Source: a virus
DNA: 64,000 nucleotides
Direction: 5' to 3' (one strand)
Virus record (IMG/VR): IMGVR_UViG_3300023184_008416
Span: 1 to 64,000 of that record
Both the position numbers and the translations under genes were made by a program. The notes under the pieces were generated by a model. It ran no database searches. It was not told the DNA's origin and saw nothing but the letters and a program-made list of their open reading frames with translations. Shown piece by piece: positions 42,613 through 51,813 of the stretch (positions are counted from its first letter, which is position 1; the number at the start of each line of letters is the position of its first letter).

Positions 42613-44930
42613 TGCCACTTTTAACTAAAGATTTAAAAACTGTTGTTAATGCAATCAAATTACCAGAAGATTGCATTTCAATTATTTCTATCAACCAAAA
42701 TGGAAATTATGATATTAAAATTTCTGTCTTGATGGATCTTGAAAAAATAATTTCAAATAAGACTTTTAAAGTTAATTTTAAAGTGTCTCAATCAAAAGAA
42801 TCTTTATTTTCAAGTGAATTAAAAAAAGTATATGACAGTGAAGACATCATTCGAATACAACAATTAAAAATAGACTTTATCAATGGTGTTTATAAGGAAA
42901 ATTATATTTTACAGCAAGAACTAGATTTAACTACTACAATTAATAATTTAAACGTTAATGGATCACTAAAAGAAATAACACCAAATTTAGGGTATAAGAA
43001 ATTTTCAAATTTTAGTGTAAATTCTAAAATAAACTTTCAAAGTGATGCAGAACAGTTTAAAAATGAATATCTACAAACTGAAAATTTGGCTAGCGTTTTA
43101 AAAAGTCAAAACAAAGATCCACTTTCAAAATTAACAAATATTCCATTTATTAGTTTGTTAGAGTCAACAAAAAGTATCGATGGAAATATCAGTGATGTAC
43201 CATCACTATCTGTTCAAGAATTACATTACATCAATGCGTATAAACAAACCTTTAGTAATTTAGACCTTGTTGCTGACGATTTGATACCAACAATTAATTC
43301 TAACTTAAGTTCTGTTTCTAAATTTGAAAAAATAATTTCTGTAAACCCCAATGGATTTGACACCAACAAGTTACAAATCTCTGCAGATTTAATTGATATT
43401 AATGGTCAAACTGTTCAAACAGAAGAAATTACTATTAATTTCCAAAAAATATTACAATTATTCAAATCAATTAATGACGCTCCTCTTATAAAAATTTCAA
43501 AAGCATCATTTCCTCCTAATTTTTTAGCAGTCGAAGTAAGGAGTAAATCAAACAGTTTAGATAAATGTGATCTTTACCTTAGAAATGAAGATCAGGGAAA
43601 TTATCAAAATCAAAAAATCACCCTAAATAATGGATCATTTTATTTTAAATTACCAATGATAAAGAGTAATTTGAATATAAAAACAAATTATTCTTCAATA
43701 GAGGGCAAATCAAATCAAGGATTTAAATTTAGTTCATCAACATTTTCCAATCCAAGACAAAAAACGCTAGTTGGATTTGTGACTGCAACACAAGCAAAAA
43801 AGGATATTTTTGTTTCTGCAAGAAACCTGCACCCGCTTACAACGGGCGTAACATTCTATGTTATAGATAAGACATTAAAATCAAATCCTAGAAAAATTAA
43901 TGCATCTACTGTTACAAATGGGGTAGTTACACAAACAGCTATACACGTAAATCCATTTCCACGACATGTGTATGAATACTATTGTGTTTCTCAATTGTCA
44001 GACGGCACTCATGTTAAGAGCAAATCTGACATTATAGAGTGTTTTTCTTTTTATGATTGTGGAATTGAATTGGGATACAATAATCTGTCAATAACAACTA
44101 ATGATGTTTCTTTTAGTGTGAATTTAAAAAATATTGACACAGTTACCGATAAAATATTTAATTTTGTAAGGTTAAGAGGTCTTGAATCATATTTTACTGG
44201 TGATTTTTCAAATCAAATTTCATCAATTAAGAAGTTACTATCATACCACGTTCACAGAGTCAATGTTTCCAAAGGAAACAGAGATTATTTAGGATTTTTT
44301 GTTGACGGCGAATCATTCTCAGACTCAAGTGCCGTTAGTCTTCAAGGTGCAACCCAAAGATTACAAACAGAAAATTACATTTATCAAATTTTTGTAACTT
44401 TGACAGATTCATCAACTCTCTTTGACAATCAAACAAATCAAGTTTTTTCTGATGATAAAATGCAAAGCTATTCTTTTAATTCACAAAAATTTAAAAATTC
44501 ATTCACAAGACTTAATTCAACATTAATAACACCCAGAGGTATAAAGAAAAAAATACCTGGAACTTTATTTTCTCATGATGTCATAGCTTCAATTAACATC
44601 ATTGTTCCATCGGCAAACAATCTCTCAAGTAATCTTGGGCAAATTAAAATTGACAGAGTTTACAATGATGGAAAAACACTCTTGTCTCTTAAGTGGTCTT
44701 CTTTCAATTCACCTAATATTGATTATTTCTTGTTAAGTAAAGTAGTCTCAGGAAGATTTAATTTTATAGGAAGATGTATAAATCTTTCACGGGGGTCAGA
44801 GTACGTTGATGTTGTTGATCAATATGGAAATATTCACTATTTCATAACCCCTGTTTATTATAATGGAACTTTTGGAACCCCTCTTTCAACTTCAATAGTA
44901 GTTAATCCTCCGATGGAACAGGTGATATAA
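42612..44930 (+). CDS. Large virion structural protein with Ig/FN3-like modules
   Basis: 772 residues. The N-terminal third (Asn/Lys/Ile-rich) is unassigned. Residues about 390-470 (ISVSARNL-like strands ending YEYYCVSQLSDGTHVKSKSD) and the last 90 residues (TLLSLKWSSFNSPNIDYFLL through IHYFITPVYYNGTFGTPLS) look like fibronectin type III modules, the second ending in the typical Tyr-x-Val-x-Pro-x-Y strand. No enzyme motif. Start ATG (TGATG) overlaps the upstream stop by one base and the stop overlaps the next start, so three genes are translationally coupled. Neck or tail-associated role is inferred from context. Confidence 0.72.
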   Translation: MPLLTKDLKTVVNAIKLPEDCISIISINQNGNYDIKISVLMDLEKIISNKTFKVNFKVSQSKESLFSSELKKVYDSEDIIRIQQLKIDFINGVYKENYILQQELDLTTTINNLNVNGSLKEITPNLGYKKFSNFSVNSKINFQSDAEQFKNEYLQTENLASVLKSQNKDPLSKLTNIPFISLLESTKSIDGNISDVPSLSVQELHYINAYKQTFSNLDLVADDLIPTINSNLSSVSKFEKIISVNPNGFDTNKLQISADLIDINGQTVQTEEITINFQKILQLFKSINDAPLIKISKASFPPNFLAVEVRSKSNSLDKCDLYLRNEDQGNYQNQKITLNNGSFYFKLPMIKSNLNIKTNYSSIEGKSNQGFKFSSSTFSNPRQKTLVGFVTATQAKKDIFVSARNLHPLTTGVTFYVIDKTLKSNPRKINASTVTNGVVTQTAIHVNPFPRHVYEYYCVSQLSDGTHVKSKSDIIECFSFYDCGIELGYNNLSITTNDVSFSVNLKNIDTVTDKIFNFVRLRGLESYFTGDFSNQISSIKKLLSYHVHRVNVSKGNRDYLGFFVDGESFSDSSAVSLQGATQRLQTENYIYQIFVTLTDSSTLFDNQTNQVFSDDKMQSYSFNSQKFKNSFTRLNSTLITPRGIKKKIPGTLFSHDVIASINIIVPSANNLSSNLGQIKIDRVYNDGKTLLSLKWSSFNSPNIDYFLLSKVVSGRFNFIGRCINLSRGSEYVDVVDQYGNIHYFITPVYYNGTFGTPLSTSIVVNPPMEQVI

Positions 44931-47900
44931 TGCCCGACCTCTCAGACTTATCTCCCGTAATTTTAGCAATTTCTGAATACAGAAATCTTTCAGATAATAA
45001 GGGTTATGATGTAACCGAATCCTCCTTTGGACTGGATGACAAGAGCATTTATCCATCTATTAATTCTTTAGGCGAATATTTTGATCTTCAAATTCAATCA
45101 AAATACATTGATTCATTGTTATACGATAAAATTTTTGACAACTTATCAGGCAGTTTACAACAACTTAGTGATTCAAATAAAAAATTAATCTCCCCCACTC
45201 TAACCAATTTAATTGATACGATAGATTCAATTAAAAATTATACTGTTATTGCCAAGTCTAGCCTTGACCTGACTCTTAATTCTCAAAATGATATTGCAAT
45301 TAGAGAAATAATTGATCCACAACACAGTTTTATTGATAAACCCAACATCACATCAACCAAAATATGGTTGCAGGCTATTTCAAATATACGTGCAAATTTT
45401 TATGGATTTATTCCAGATTATGCGAAATTAAGTTCACAAGAATCAAAGATTCTTGGATTAGGTTCTGCATATCAAGATCCTCTTAAATGGAATGATACTT
45501 ACACTTTTTTGCAAGGAAATCCCCAATACGCAGAATTCGGTCCTCTCGCACGTGTGATTATTTTACCTAATATTTTAGTACCATTTCAAGATATTCAATA
45601 TGATTCAAAAAAGAATATTGTTGAATTTAGCGGCAAAGAAAGAAAATCAAATGAATTTTTAAGTGCATATGGAAACAATTCATTATATCAAATTTTTAAT
45701 TTTTCATTTGTAGGAAATCGTGCTTCAGATGATTATAAAAAATTCTTATTGTATTTTTCTTGGATTTATTTGCTTTCAAAACTAACACCTGACACATCCT
45801 CCCTTGAAAATCTTAACAATAATTTAACTAATATTTTTGATGATTTTACTCTTCCCAATACACTTTTTAAGTTTGCTTACGACAAATCAAGCGATTTTAA
45901 AAAAGTCCTTACCCTTGAAAATGATTACATACAATACGTGCCAGAAAATAATAAGATTTTAAAACCAGGCACGGCAGAATTTTTTGATGATGCTTTTATA
46001 AATCCAGACAAATTTAAAAAATTACAAACAAAAGTGAGTGAAACCACGGGTTTGCTTCAATTTTTAAAATCAACAATTTCTGACACGGAAAATCTACCAC
46101 TTTTAATGGTAAACACTGACAAAAGAATTGCTGAGATTGTTGGTGATCCATTACAAGGGCGGGTGCCAATTTCTCTTAAAAAAGATAGAATTGGGGTAGG
46201 ATTGTATCTTACTAAACAGGCAGACGTTGTAGGTAAAAATGCCGAATATACTGTTGATCCAATTAGCGAAACTAAACAAATTCAATATGAGTTACAAGCG
46301 TTAGACTTGTTTTCATTTTGTTACAATCAAGTAGTAGTACCAACGGGTAATTTTTTTACGGATGGAGAAAATCCACCAAATTTTCTATTAATTTTAGGAT
46401 TATTTGATTTTATTTCTAAATATGTAAAAAATGGCGATCCATCACCTTCAGAAGCACTGCAATATTTGTTATTTGTACAGTCACAATTTAATAGCGGGAT
46501 TCTAACAATTCAGGGTGGATCTAATGTACCTGTAACTAACCTTTTCGACAATTTGTTAACAACAAGTGATGATTTTAAAGGTGCGTGGTCTACTGCCGCC
46601 GCTGGATCAGAATATAACACTGGAGAACAGAATTCTCAGGCTCAGGCATCAGGTTGGACGGGTCAAGATGCGTTGTTAAAAGCATGCGACAATATTTTTA
46701 AAAGTAACTTATTGAAGTCATTTAAAGATCTTTATACTGAAGCAAATACCATGTTAGATACTGTCTGTATAGATAATAGAACAAAAGTTGGAAGTATACC
46801 AAAAGATTTTATTTTATTTAAATTATTTTTACAGCAGTTGCAATATGTTTTTACTACCGTATCTGGTAAATTTAGGTTCCCCAATCAGAATGAAATAGAT
46901 AAATCTGAATCTGATGCAAATCCACATTTGGGATTTAATGGTGAATTTATTACTAATTCAAATAAAAAATTTATTGAGGATCTGGTCATCAATAAATTAC
47001 AAGCATTTATTGATAAGTTTTCAGAGATAGAGACGGCAATAAATAATTTTGACCAGTATGTTATTAGCCCCGCCACGGGCGGTTTACAAAAAGTAAAAGA
47101 CTATGTTCAACCATTAGGAATTAGTCAAGATACCGCAGCAATGAATGCATTATTTTCAAATGGACAGTTGAGTCTGCTTAGGTCTAGGTTGGAATCAATG
47201 TATGATTACACAGTTGTTTACCCAGATTCAAAGGTACAAATCTTAGACAATTCGATGATAAGATCAACCCAGTCAAAGGCCGCAATCTTTAACATGGATA
47301 CTCACAATTTTGGTAAAGAAGAATTTTTTGACAAGTTTGACATTTTAACCGTGGGTTTACCCAGATTTTTTCATGATTTATTTAGATCTAGATTTAAAAT
47401 CTCAAAATCAAAACAATCATTTCCTATTGGTTTTCAACAATTTAATCAAAAAAAATCAAAACAAGTTGACGTTTTTAAGATAGTAGTTCTTAGAACTGAT
47501 GAATTATATCCAGACATAAAATTTAAACCCATTGAATTTATATTTGATTTTAGCATACTTCCTAATAATCTTCATTACGGTCCTAAAATTAGTGATGTTG
47601 GTTTGTCAGATCCTGAAAATCCAACTTTAATAACTGATCCGAATAGCCCAAAATCAGCTTTAAGTTTTTCTCTTTATAAAAATGTATTAGGTACACAAAA
47701 AGAAGAAGTTTTAAATAATCTTGCAAAGGTTCTTTATAATCATCAAACAAGTCATTTATTGGGTTTATATTTGACAAATTTAACTGGGATTGAAATGAAT
47801 GAACATTCACTTTACACAATTGATGACATTAAGAATGATAAAATTTTAAGAACCAACGCAATTATTACTAGTGTGATTCAACAAAATCAAAAAAGTTTAA

Positions 47901-48178
47901 AATCAAATTTATTGAAAGCTTCAAACAGTTTAATTCGTGGAATTACATCTTTGTCAGATCCAACAGTGATAAATGATTATGCATTAAGACCCAGAGCATT
48001 TGATCGGGTTTATAACATACCCGTTCCTAAAAGGTTTGAATTAGAATCTTTACCACAAAATCCCAAATACTCAGGATTAATTGATTCCATACAATCTTCA
48101 AATTATCTAAGTAGGAGTGCACCGTCAGTCGCACAATATCAAGTTTATGTTCAATCAATCAATGATTATAATAAGTAA
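44930..48178 (+). CDS. Giant virion structural protein of unknown type
   Basis: 1082 residues, one of the two longest complete proteins apart from the gp7-like one. It is predominantly helical with many Leu/Phe/Asp segments (e.g. YTFLQGNPQYAEFGPLARVI; IQYELQALDLFSFCYNQVVV) and has no signal or membrane span and no catalytic motif that I see. The C-terminal 80 residues, including LIRGITSLSDPTVINDYALR, look like a structured tail. In size and position it could be a tail tape-measure-like or large baseplate protein, but it lacks the repetitive coiled coil of tape measures. Unknown; structural by context. Confidence 0.7.
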   Translation: MPDLSDLSPVILAISEYRNLSDNKGYDVTESSFGLDDKSIYPSINSLGEYFDLQIQSKYIDSLLYDKIFDNLSGSLQQLSDSNKKLISPTLTNLIDTIDSIKNYTVIAKSSLDLTLNSQNDIAIREIIDPQHSFIDKPNITSTKIWLQAISNIRANFYGFIPDYAKLSSQESKILGLGSAYQDPLKWNDTYTFLQGNPQYAEFGPLARVIILPNILVPFQDIQYDSKKNIVEFSGKERKSNEFLSAYGNNSLYQIFNFSFVGNRASDDYKKFLLYFSWIYLLSKLTPDTSSLENLNNNLTNIFDDFTLPNTLFKFAYDKSSDFKKVLTLENDYIQYVPENNKILKPGTAEFFDDAFINPDKFKKLQTKVSETTGLLQFLKSTISDTENLPLLMVNTDKRIAEIVGDPLQGRVPISLKKDRIGVGLYLTKQADVVGKNAEYTVDPISETKQIQYELQALDLFSFCYNQVVVPTGNFFTDGENPPNFLLILGLFDFISKYVKNGDPSPSEALQYLLFVQSQFNSGILTIQGGSNVPVTNLFDNLLTTSDDFKGAWSTAAAGSEYNTGEQNSQAQASGWTGQDALLKACDNIFKSNLLKSFKDLYTEANTMLDTVCIDNRTKVGSIPKDFILFKLFLQQLQYVFTTVSGKFRFPNQNEIDKSESDANPHLGFNGEFITNSNKKFIEDLVINKLQAFIDKFSEIETAINNFDQYVISPATGGLQKVKDYVQPLGISQDTAAMNALFSNGQLSLLRSRLESMYDYTVVYPDSKVQILDNSMIRSTQSKAAIFNMDTHNFGKEEFFDKFDILTVGLPRFFHDLFRSRFKISKSKQSFPIGFQQFNQKKSKQVDVFKIVVLRTDELYPDIKFKPIEFIFDFSILPNNLHYGPKISDVGLSDPENPTLITDPNSPKSALSFSLYKNVLGTQKEEVLNNLAKVLYNHQTSHLLGLYLTNLTGIEMNEHSLYTIDDIKNDKILRTNAIITSVIQQNQKSLKSNLLKASNSLIRGITSLSDPTVINDYALRPRAFDRVYNIPVPKRFELESLPQNPKYSGLIDSIQSSNYLSRSAPSVAQYQVYVQSINDYNK

Positions 48179-48183
48179 AAAAA

Positions 48184-49821
48184 ATGACTATACCTGATTC
48201 CATATTTTTTAATGATTCAACTCAAACGGGTAATTCAAATCCTGTTTACTCTTTATATATTTCACCGTCTACGACCATAAATGCTGAATTTAAATACTTT
48301 TTCTTTGTTAAAGATGAAAAAGTATCGCCTGCTGTTTACAATCAACAGAATAAATCTTATCCAAGATATATAAAAATTAATTTAAAAAGTAGTTGGAAAG
48401 GACCCGTAGTTAAGGGTATTGTCAATAAAAGTATTCCACCAGCCATAACAGAAAACTTAAATAATAATTTTGTTCCCATTGAGTTACAAAATTTTAATTT
48501 ATTGCCCAACATAAAGATTCAATTAAGTGGCTCATTTTTAGGTTTAGCAGGTGTAGTGAAGAGATCACCGTTACCCCCAATAACACCAAGAATTTTAAAT
48601 TCTATTAATAACTCTGTAATTAATTTTTTAACAGGTGTTAGTATCAATTTTAGCCCAAACAACAATATTAATTTGGGGAGTTTGTCTGACTTAGAAAAAC
48701 AATTTTTTTCAACAGCAATCAACTCATCATACGCAAAAAGCTTAGTTAATTCTGCCAATTTTGTTACTAATAATGCGTTTTTTTCTGGAACTTTAAAGCA
48801 ATATGAAAATGTTTCCCCCAAGGATAAATATAACATTCTTACTCCGTATGACATACCTAAAAAAATTCCATTGGGACAAGTCCCCAACATGGAAATAGCT
48901 TTTGCTGGATTTTATTTAGATAAATATTCTGTTGATGATTTAGACAATTTTACCTTTATAAAATCATTTCTCATTGAAAATGACTTCTTTGAAGACAAAG
49001 AAGTACTCTATGGAAAAAAGTATGCGTATCGAGCAAGAGAAATTTATTCAATGCCGTTGATTACGCCGGCGCCGGATTTTGGATTGAATTTTAGTCATTA
49101 TCTTGTTGCCGTCAATTCAACAAATTTTCAATTTGTAGAAAGTATTATAAATGTTTCCCCTCCACCTCCGGTCGATCTTGACTTTATTTTTGATTATGAA
49201 AATGAAGGTCTCGTATTAACCTGGAATTTTCCGACGTACTCGATTGAAGATATTAAGGGGTTCTTAATCTTTAAAAGATTCAATATTGACGAGCCGTATC
49301 AACTCATAAAAATGTATAGTTTTAATGATGATGTATTGCCCTTACCTTTACCAAATTATCTTTTAGATCCAGAGATTACAGAAATTTTAGACAATCCTAA
49401 GATTACTTTTTTTGATGCTGATTTTAATAAAAATGGTTCTCAAATTTATTCTATTGTTGCTTATACTTCTCATGGTTATTACTCAAATTTATCTCCCCAA
49501 ATTAACGTGACTTTTGATGTATCAAGAAATAAAATAAAGAAAAGTTTGATTTCAAATTTAGGTGCTCCCCTATCGTATCCAAATCTTTATTTTAAACAAG
49601 ATCTGTTCAAAGATTTGATGTTTGTTGAAGGTTATTCTAGGCTCAGGGTTTCTTTTGATCCGGCCTGTAGAAATGTTTCTTTTTCAAACAATTTGCCGTC
49701 ACAAAAATTATATGTTTCAACAAAAGATAATTCTGAAAACAAATATGTAATGACGATGTTAAATGTTGACAATCAATCTTTTCAAAAAATGTCAGTTAGT
49801 ATTTTTGACAATGAAACCTAA
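48184..49821 (+). CDS. Virion structural protein with FN3-like domain
   Basis: 545 residues. Residues about 330-435 give an FN3/Ig-like module: NVSPPPPVDLDFIFDYENEG, LVLTWNFPTYSIEDIKGFLI and QIYSIVAYTSHGYYSNLSPQ (the Ser-x-Leu-S-P-x end is typical). The N-terminal part is Pro/Asn-rich. FN3 modules often decorate phage tails and bind surface polymers. The ATG at 48184 is 5 bp after the upstream stop; an A-rich run without clear Shine-Dalgarno precedes it. An 83-bp gap follows, holding a possible upstream region for the next gene. Confidence 0.74.
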   Translation: MTIPDSIFFNDSTQTGNSNPVYSLYISPSTTINAEFKYFFFVKDEKVSPAVYNQQNKSYPRYIKINLKSSWKGPVVKGIVNKSIPPAITENLNNNFVPIELQNFNLLPNIKIQLSGSFLGLAGVVKRSPLPPITPRILNSINNSVINFLTGVSINFSPNNNINLGSLSDLEKQFFSTAINSSYAKSLVNSANFVTNNAFFSGTLKQYENVSPKDKYNILTPYDIPKKIPLGQVPNMEIAFAGFYLDKYSVDDLDNFTFIKSFLIENDFFEDKEVLYGKKYAYRAREIYSMPLITPAPDFGLNFSHYLVAVNSTNFQFVESIINVSPPPPVDLDFIFDYENEGLVLTWNFPTYSIEDIKGFLIFKRFNIDEPYQLIKMYSFNDDVLPLPLPNYLLDPEITEILDNPKITFFDADFNKNGSQIYSIVAYTSHGYYSNLSPQINVTFDVSRNKIKKSLISNLGAPLSYPNLYFKQDLFKDLMFVEGYSRLRVSFDPACRNVSFSNNLPSQKLYVSTKDNSENKYVMTMLNVDNQSFQKMSVSIFDNET

Positions 49822-49904
49822 ATTTAATCATTTAACCTAAGCAATATTGTTGATATTTTGAGGTTAAAATAATCGAAAAATTGTATTTAAGGTAACAGGA
49901 CAAT

Positions 49905-50603
49905 ATGGGATTTTTAGACAATACAACAAATAACATCATTTTAGATGCTGTTTTAACAGACACGGGAAGACAATTTTTGGCCAAAAATGATGGATCATTT
50001 TCTTTATATAAATTTGCACTCGGTGATGATGAGGTAAATTACAACATAATAAATAAATACGGAAGAACTGTTGGAATAGAAAAAATTCAAAAAAATATAC
50101 CGATTTTTGAAGCAATAACAAATCAAAATTATGCTCTAAAATACAAACTAGTGAGTGTTTCAAATCGATCCTTGACATATTTACCCACCCTCAGATTGTC
50201 TCAAACACAAACTATTCGTTTAAATCTTGCACAAACAGGAAATAGATCTCAGAATTTAATTGTCAATCAGGTTGCCGGTGGAAATGGTTCTGTTGTTGTT
50301 GAAAATGATCTACAAGATTCGTTTTATATTATTGAAGTGAATGATTTATTCATTGATCTACAAGGTGCAAGAAATAACTTACAATTTGTAGATGCTCAGC
50401 AAAAAGCAACTTATAAATTTTTGAGTACCGAATCAAACAGCGACAGAGGGACGGGAGTTAGATTCACGGTTGCTACTAAACCTATATCAACACAGTTGTT
50501 TTCTATTTACGGAAAAAATAATGTGATTACAACTTATGTTAAAGTTACTGGTGGCTTATCTGGGGCTGTTTTAGAATTTCCGGTTTATATATCACTTGCT
50601 TAA
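49905..50603 (+). CDS. Virion structural protein with GR-x-x-LA N-terminal motif (paralogue of 41431 gene)
   Basis: 232 residues. GFLDNTTNNIILDAVLTDTG then RQFLAKNDGSFSLYKFALGD matches the N-terminus of the 41431 gene in order and spacing (D-x-x-LT-x-x-GR-x-x-LA, then Y-x-F). The rest differs and contains regular beta strands (LPTLRLSQTQTIRLNLAQTG). It follows an 83-bp gap with AAGGTAACAGG before the ATG. The shared N-terminus suggests a common docking element for tail proteins. Virion location is inferred. Confidence 0.78.
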   Translation: MGFLDNTTNNIILDAVLTDTGRQFLAKNDGSFSLYKFALGDDEVNYNIINKYGRTVGIEKIQKNIPIFEAITNQNYALKYKLVSVSNRSLTYLPTLRLSQTQTIRLNLAQTGNRSQNLIVNQVAGGNGSVVVENDLQDSFYIIEVNDLFIDLQGARNNLQFVDAQQKATYKFLSTESNSDRGTGVRFTVATKPISTQLFSIYGKNNVITTYVKVTGGLSGAVLEFPVYISLA

Positions 50604-50615
50604 TAGGAAAATGAA

Positions 50616-51809
50616 ATGACACTGTTTAAAAATTTAGAAGACGTTGATATTTCCGCCGCAAAATCTTATCTAAACCAATTAATTGACGTTCTTCAAGAAG
50701 ACATCAGTGGTTCAGCATCAAGAAGAAAATATCAACATTATGTCACTGGGGGTATTGGACCAGGTGTTACTTCTTCTTTGTTTCAAACCGTGTATGATCA
50801 AGACTTTACTCTGCAAACAGCCAATCCAATTTTTGATATTACAATCGGTTTAAATCCTGACAGTAATACTATCACAACAGTCCAAAGTGGCGTTGATTCC
50901 AATGGAAAAGAATTATTTCCGTCAACCACACTTATGATGCGTGAAAAGATGGACAATTATCGCCAATTTTCTCAAGCTCTTTTAGGAGATTCTTCCAACA
51001 AATTTAAGTTTCCGCCAGACTCAAACACGGATGATGACATTGCAGATGTTGCTATGTTCATCTCATTTAAAAGACTATTCTATCGTGACAGAATAAAAGA
51101 TCAAACATACGTCATGAATTTTTATTCTTCAGGTTCTTCAGGTTCTTTGCTTGGACCAAATTTGAACGTAACTTCCATTAATGGCTCGCATTTTTATACT
51201 GATTTTGGAACAAGTTTAAACAAGAACATTGGCGTGGGCGGCTCATTTGCAAACTTAATTGATGCAGCAGATAAGAACGTATCGGTTGGCCAAATTTATT
51301 ATGACAGAGGAATTGTTGTTTGCGACCTTAAAAAGATAATGTCTGGAACAGAACATGCAAGTGGAACAATTTCAACTGTTAATGATGCTTCGGGTTATAT
51401 ACAGATTGGTAATGCATTAGGCAATCCAGAAGCAACATTTATCAAAGATTTTATGACATCAGGTTCAATAGATGATGTGTTGGACCACATTTGTAGCTGC
51501 AGATTTCAAGCGGGGTCATTAACTTCAATGACATTCCAGAACATCACTAATATCAATTCTACACTAATTTTCTGTAAAGCTGCTGCTGATGAATTCAACT
51601 ATTCTCAAAATCCTACATATTTAGATGCCAACAACAGAATAGTAGTAATTGAACCAGGACAAGAGGATACTCAACAATCTTTTACTTTCATTACGACCAT
51701 AGGCTTGTATGATATTAACGATAATCTTTTGGCAACTGCTAAATTGTCTCGTCCAATTTATAAGGACGTAAAGACAGATCTTACCTTTAGATTACGTTTG
51801 GATTTCTGA
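50616..51809 (+). CDS. Virion structural protein, C-terminal paralogue of the following gene
   Basis: 397 residues. The last 45 residues, FITTIGLYDINDNLLATAKL then SRPIYKDVKTDLTFRLRLDF, share a pattern with the end of the next protein (ITGVNFHDNNLNVIARSKLAQPIIKRDRSKI in parts): G-x-x-x-x-D-N-N/D-L-x-A-x-x-KL-x-x-P-I-x-K-x-x-x-x-D/x-x-F-(K/R)-x-(K/R)-x-DF. The start of the protein has a helical segment (FKNLEDVDISAAKSYLNQLI). A 12-bp gap precedes it. The common end suggests the two bind the same partner. Structural by context. Confidence 0.78.
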   Translation: MTLFKNLEDVDISAAKSYLNQLIDVLQEDISGSASRRKYQHYVTGGIGPGVTSSLFQTVYDQDFTLQTANPIFDITIGLNPDSNTITTVQSGVDSNGKELFPSTTLMMREKMDNYRQFSQALLGDSSNKFKFPPDSNTDDDIADVAMFISFKRLFYRDRIKDQTYVMNFYSSGSSGSLLGPNLNVTSINGSHFYTDFGTSLNKNIGVGGSFANLIDAADKNVSVGQIYYDRGIVVCDLKKIMSGTEHASGTISTVNDASGYIQIGNALGNPEATFIKDFMTSGSIDDVLDHICSCRFQAGSLTSMTFQNITNINSTLIFCKAAADEFNYSQNPTYLDANNRIVVIEPGQEDTQQSFTFITTIGLYDINDNLLATAKLSRPIYKDVKTDLTFRLRLDF

Positions 51810-51813
51810 TGTT

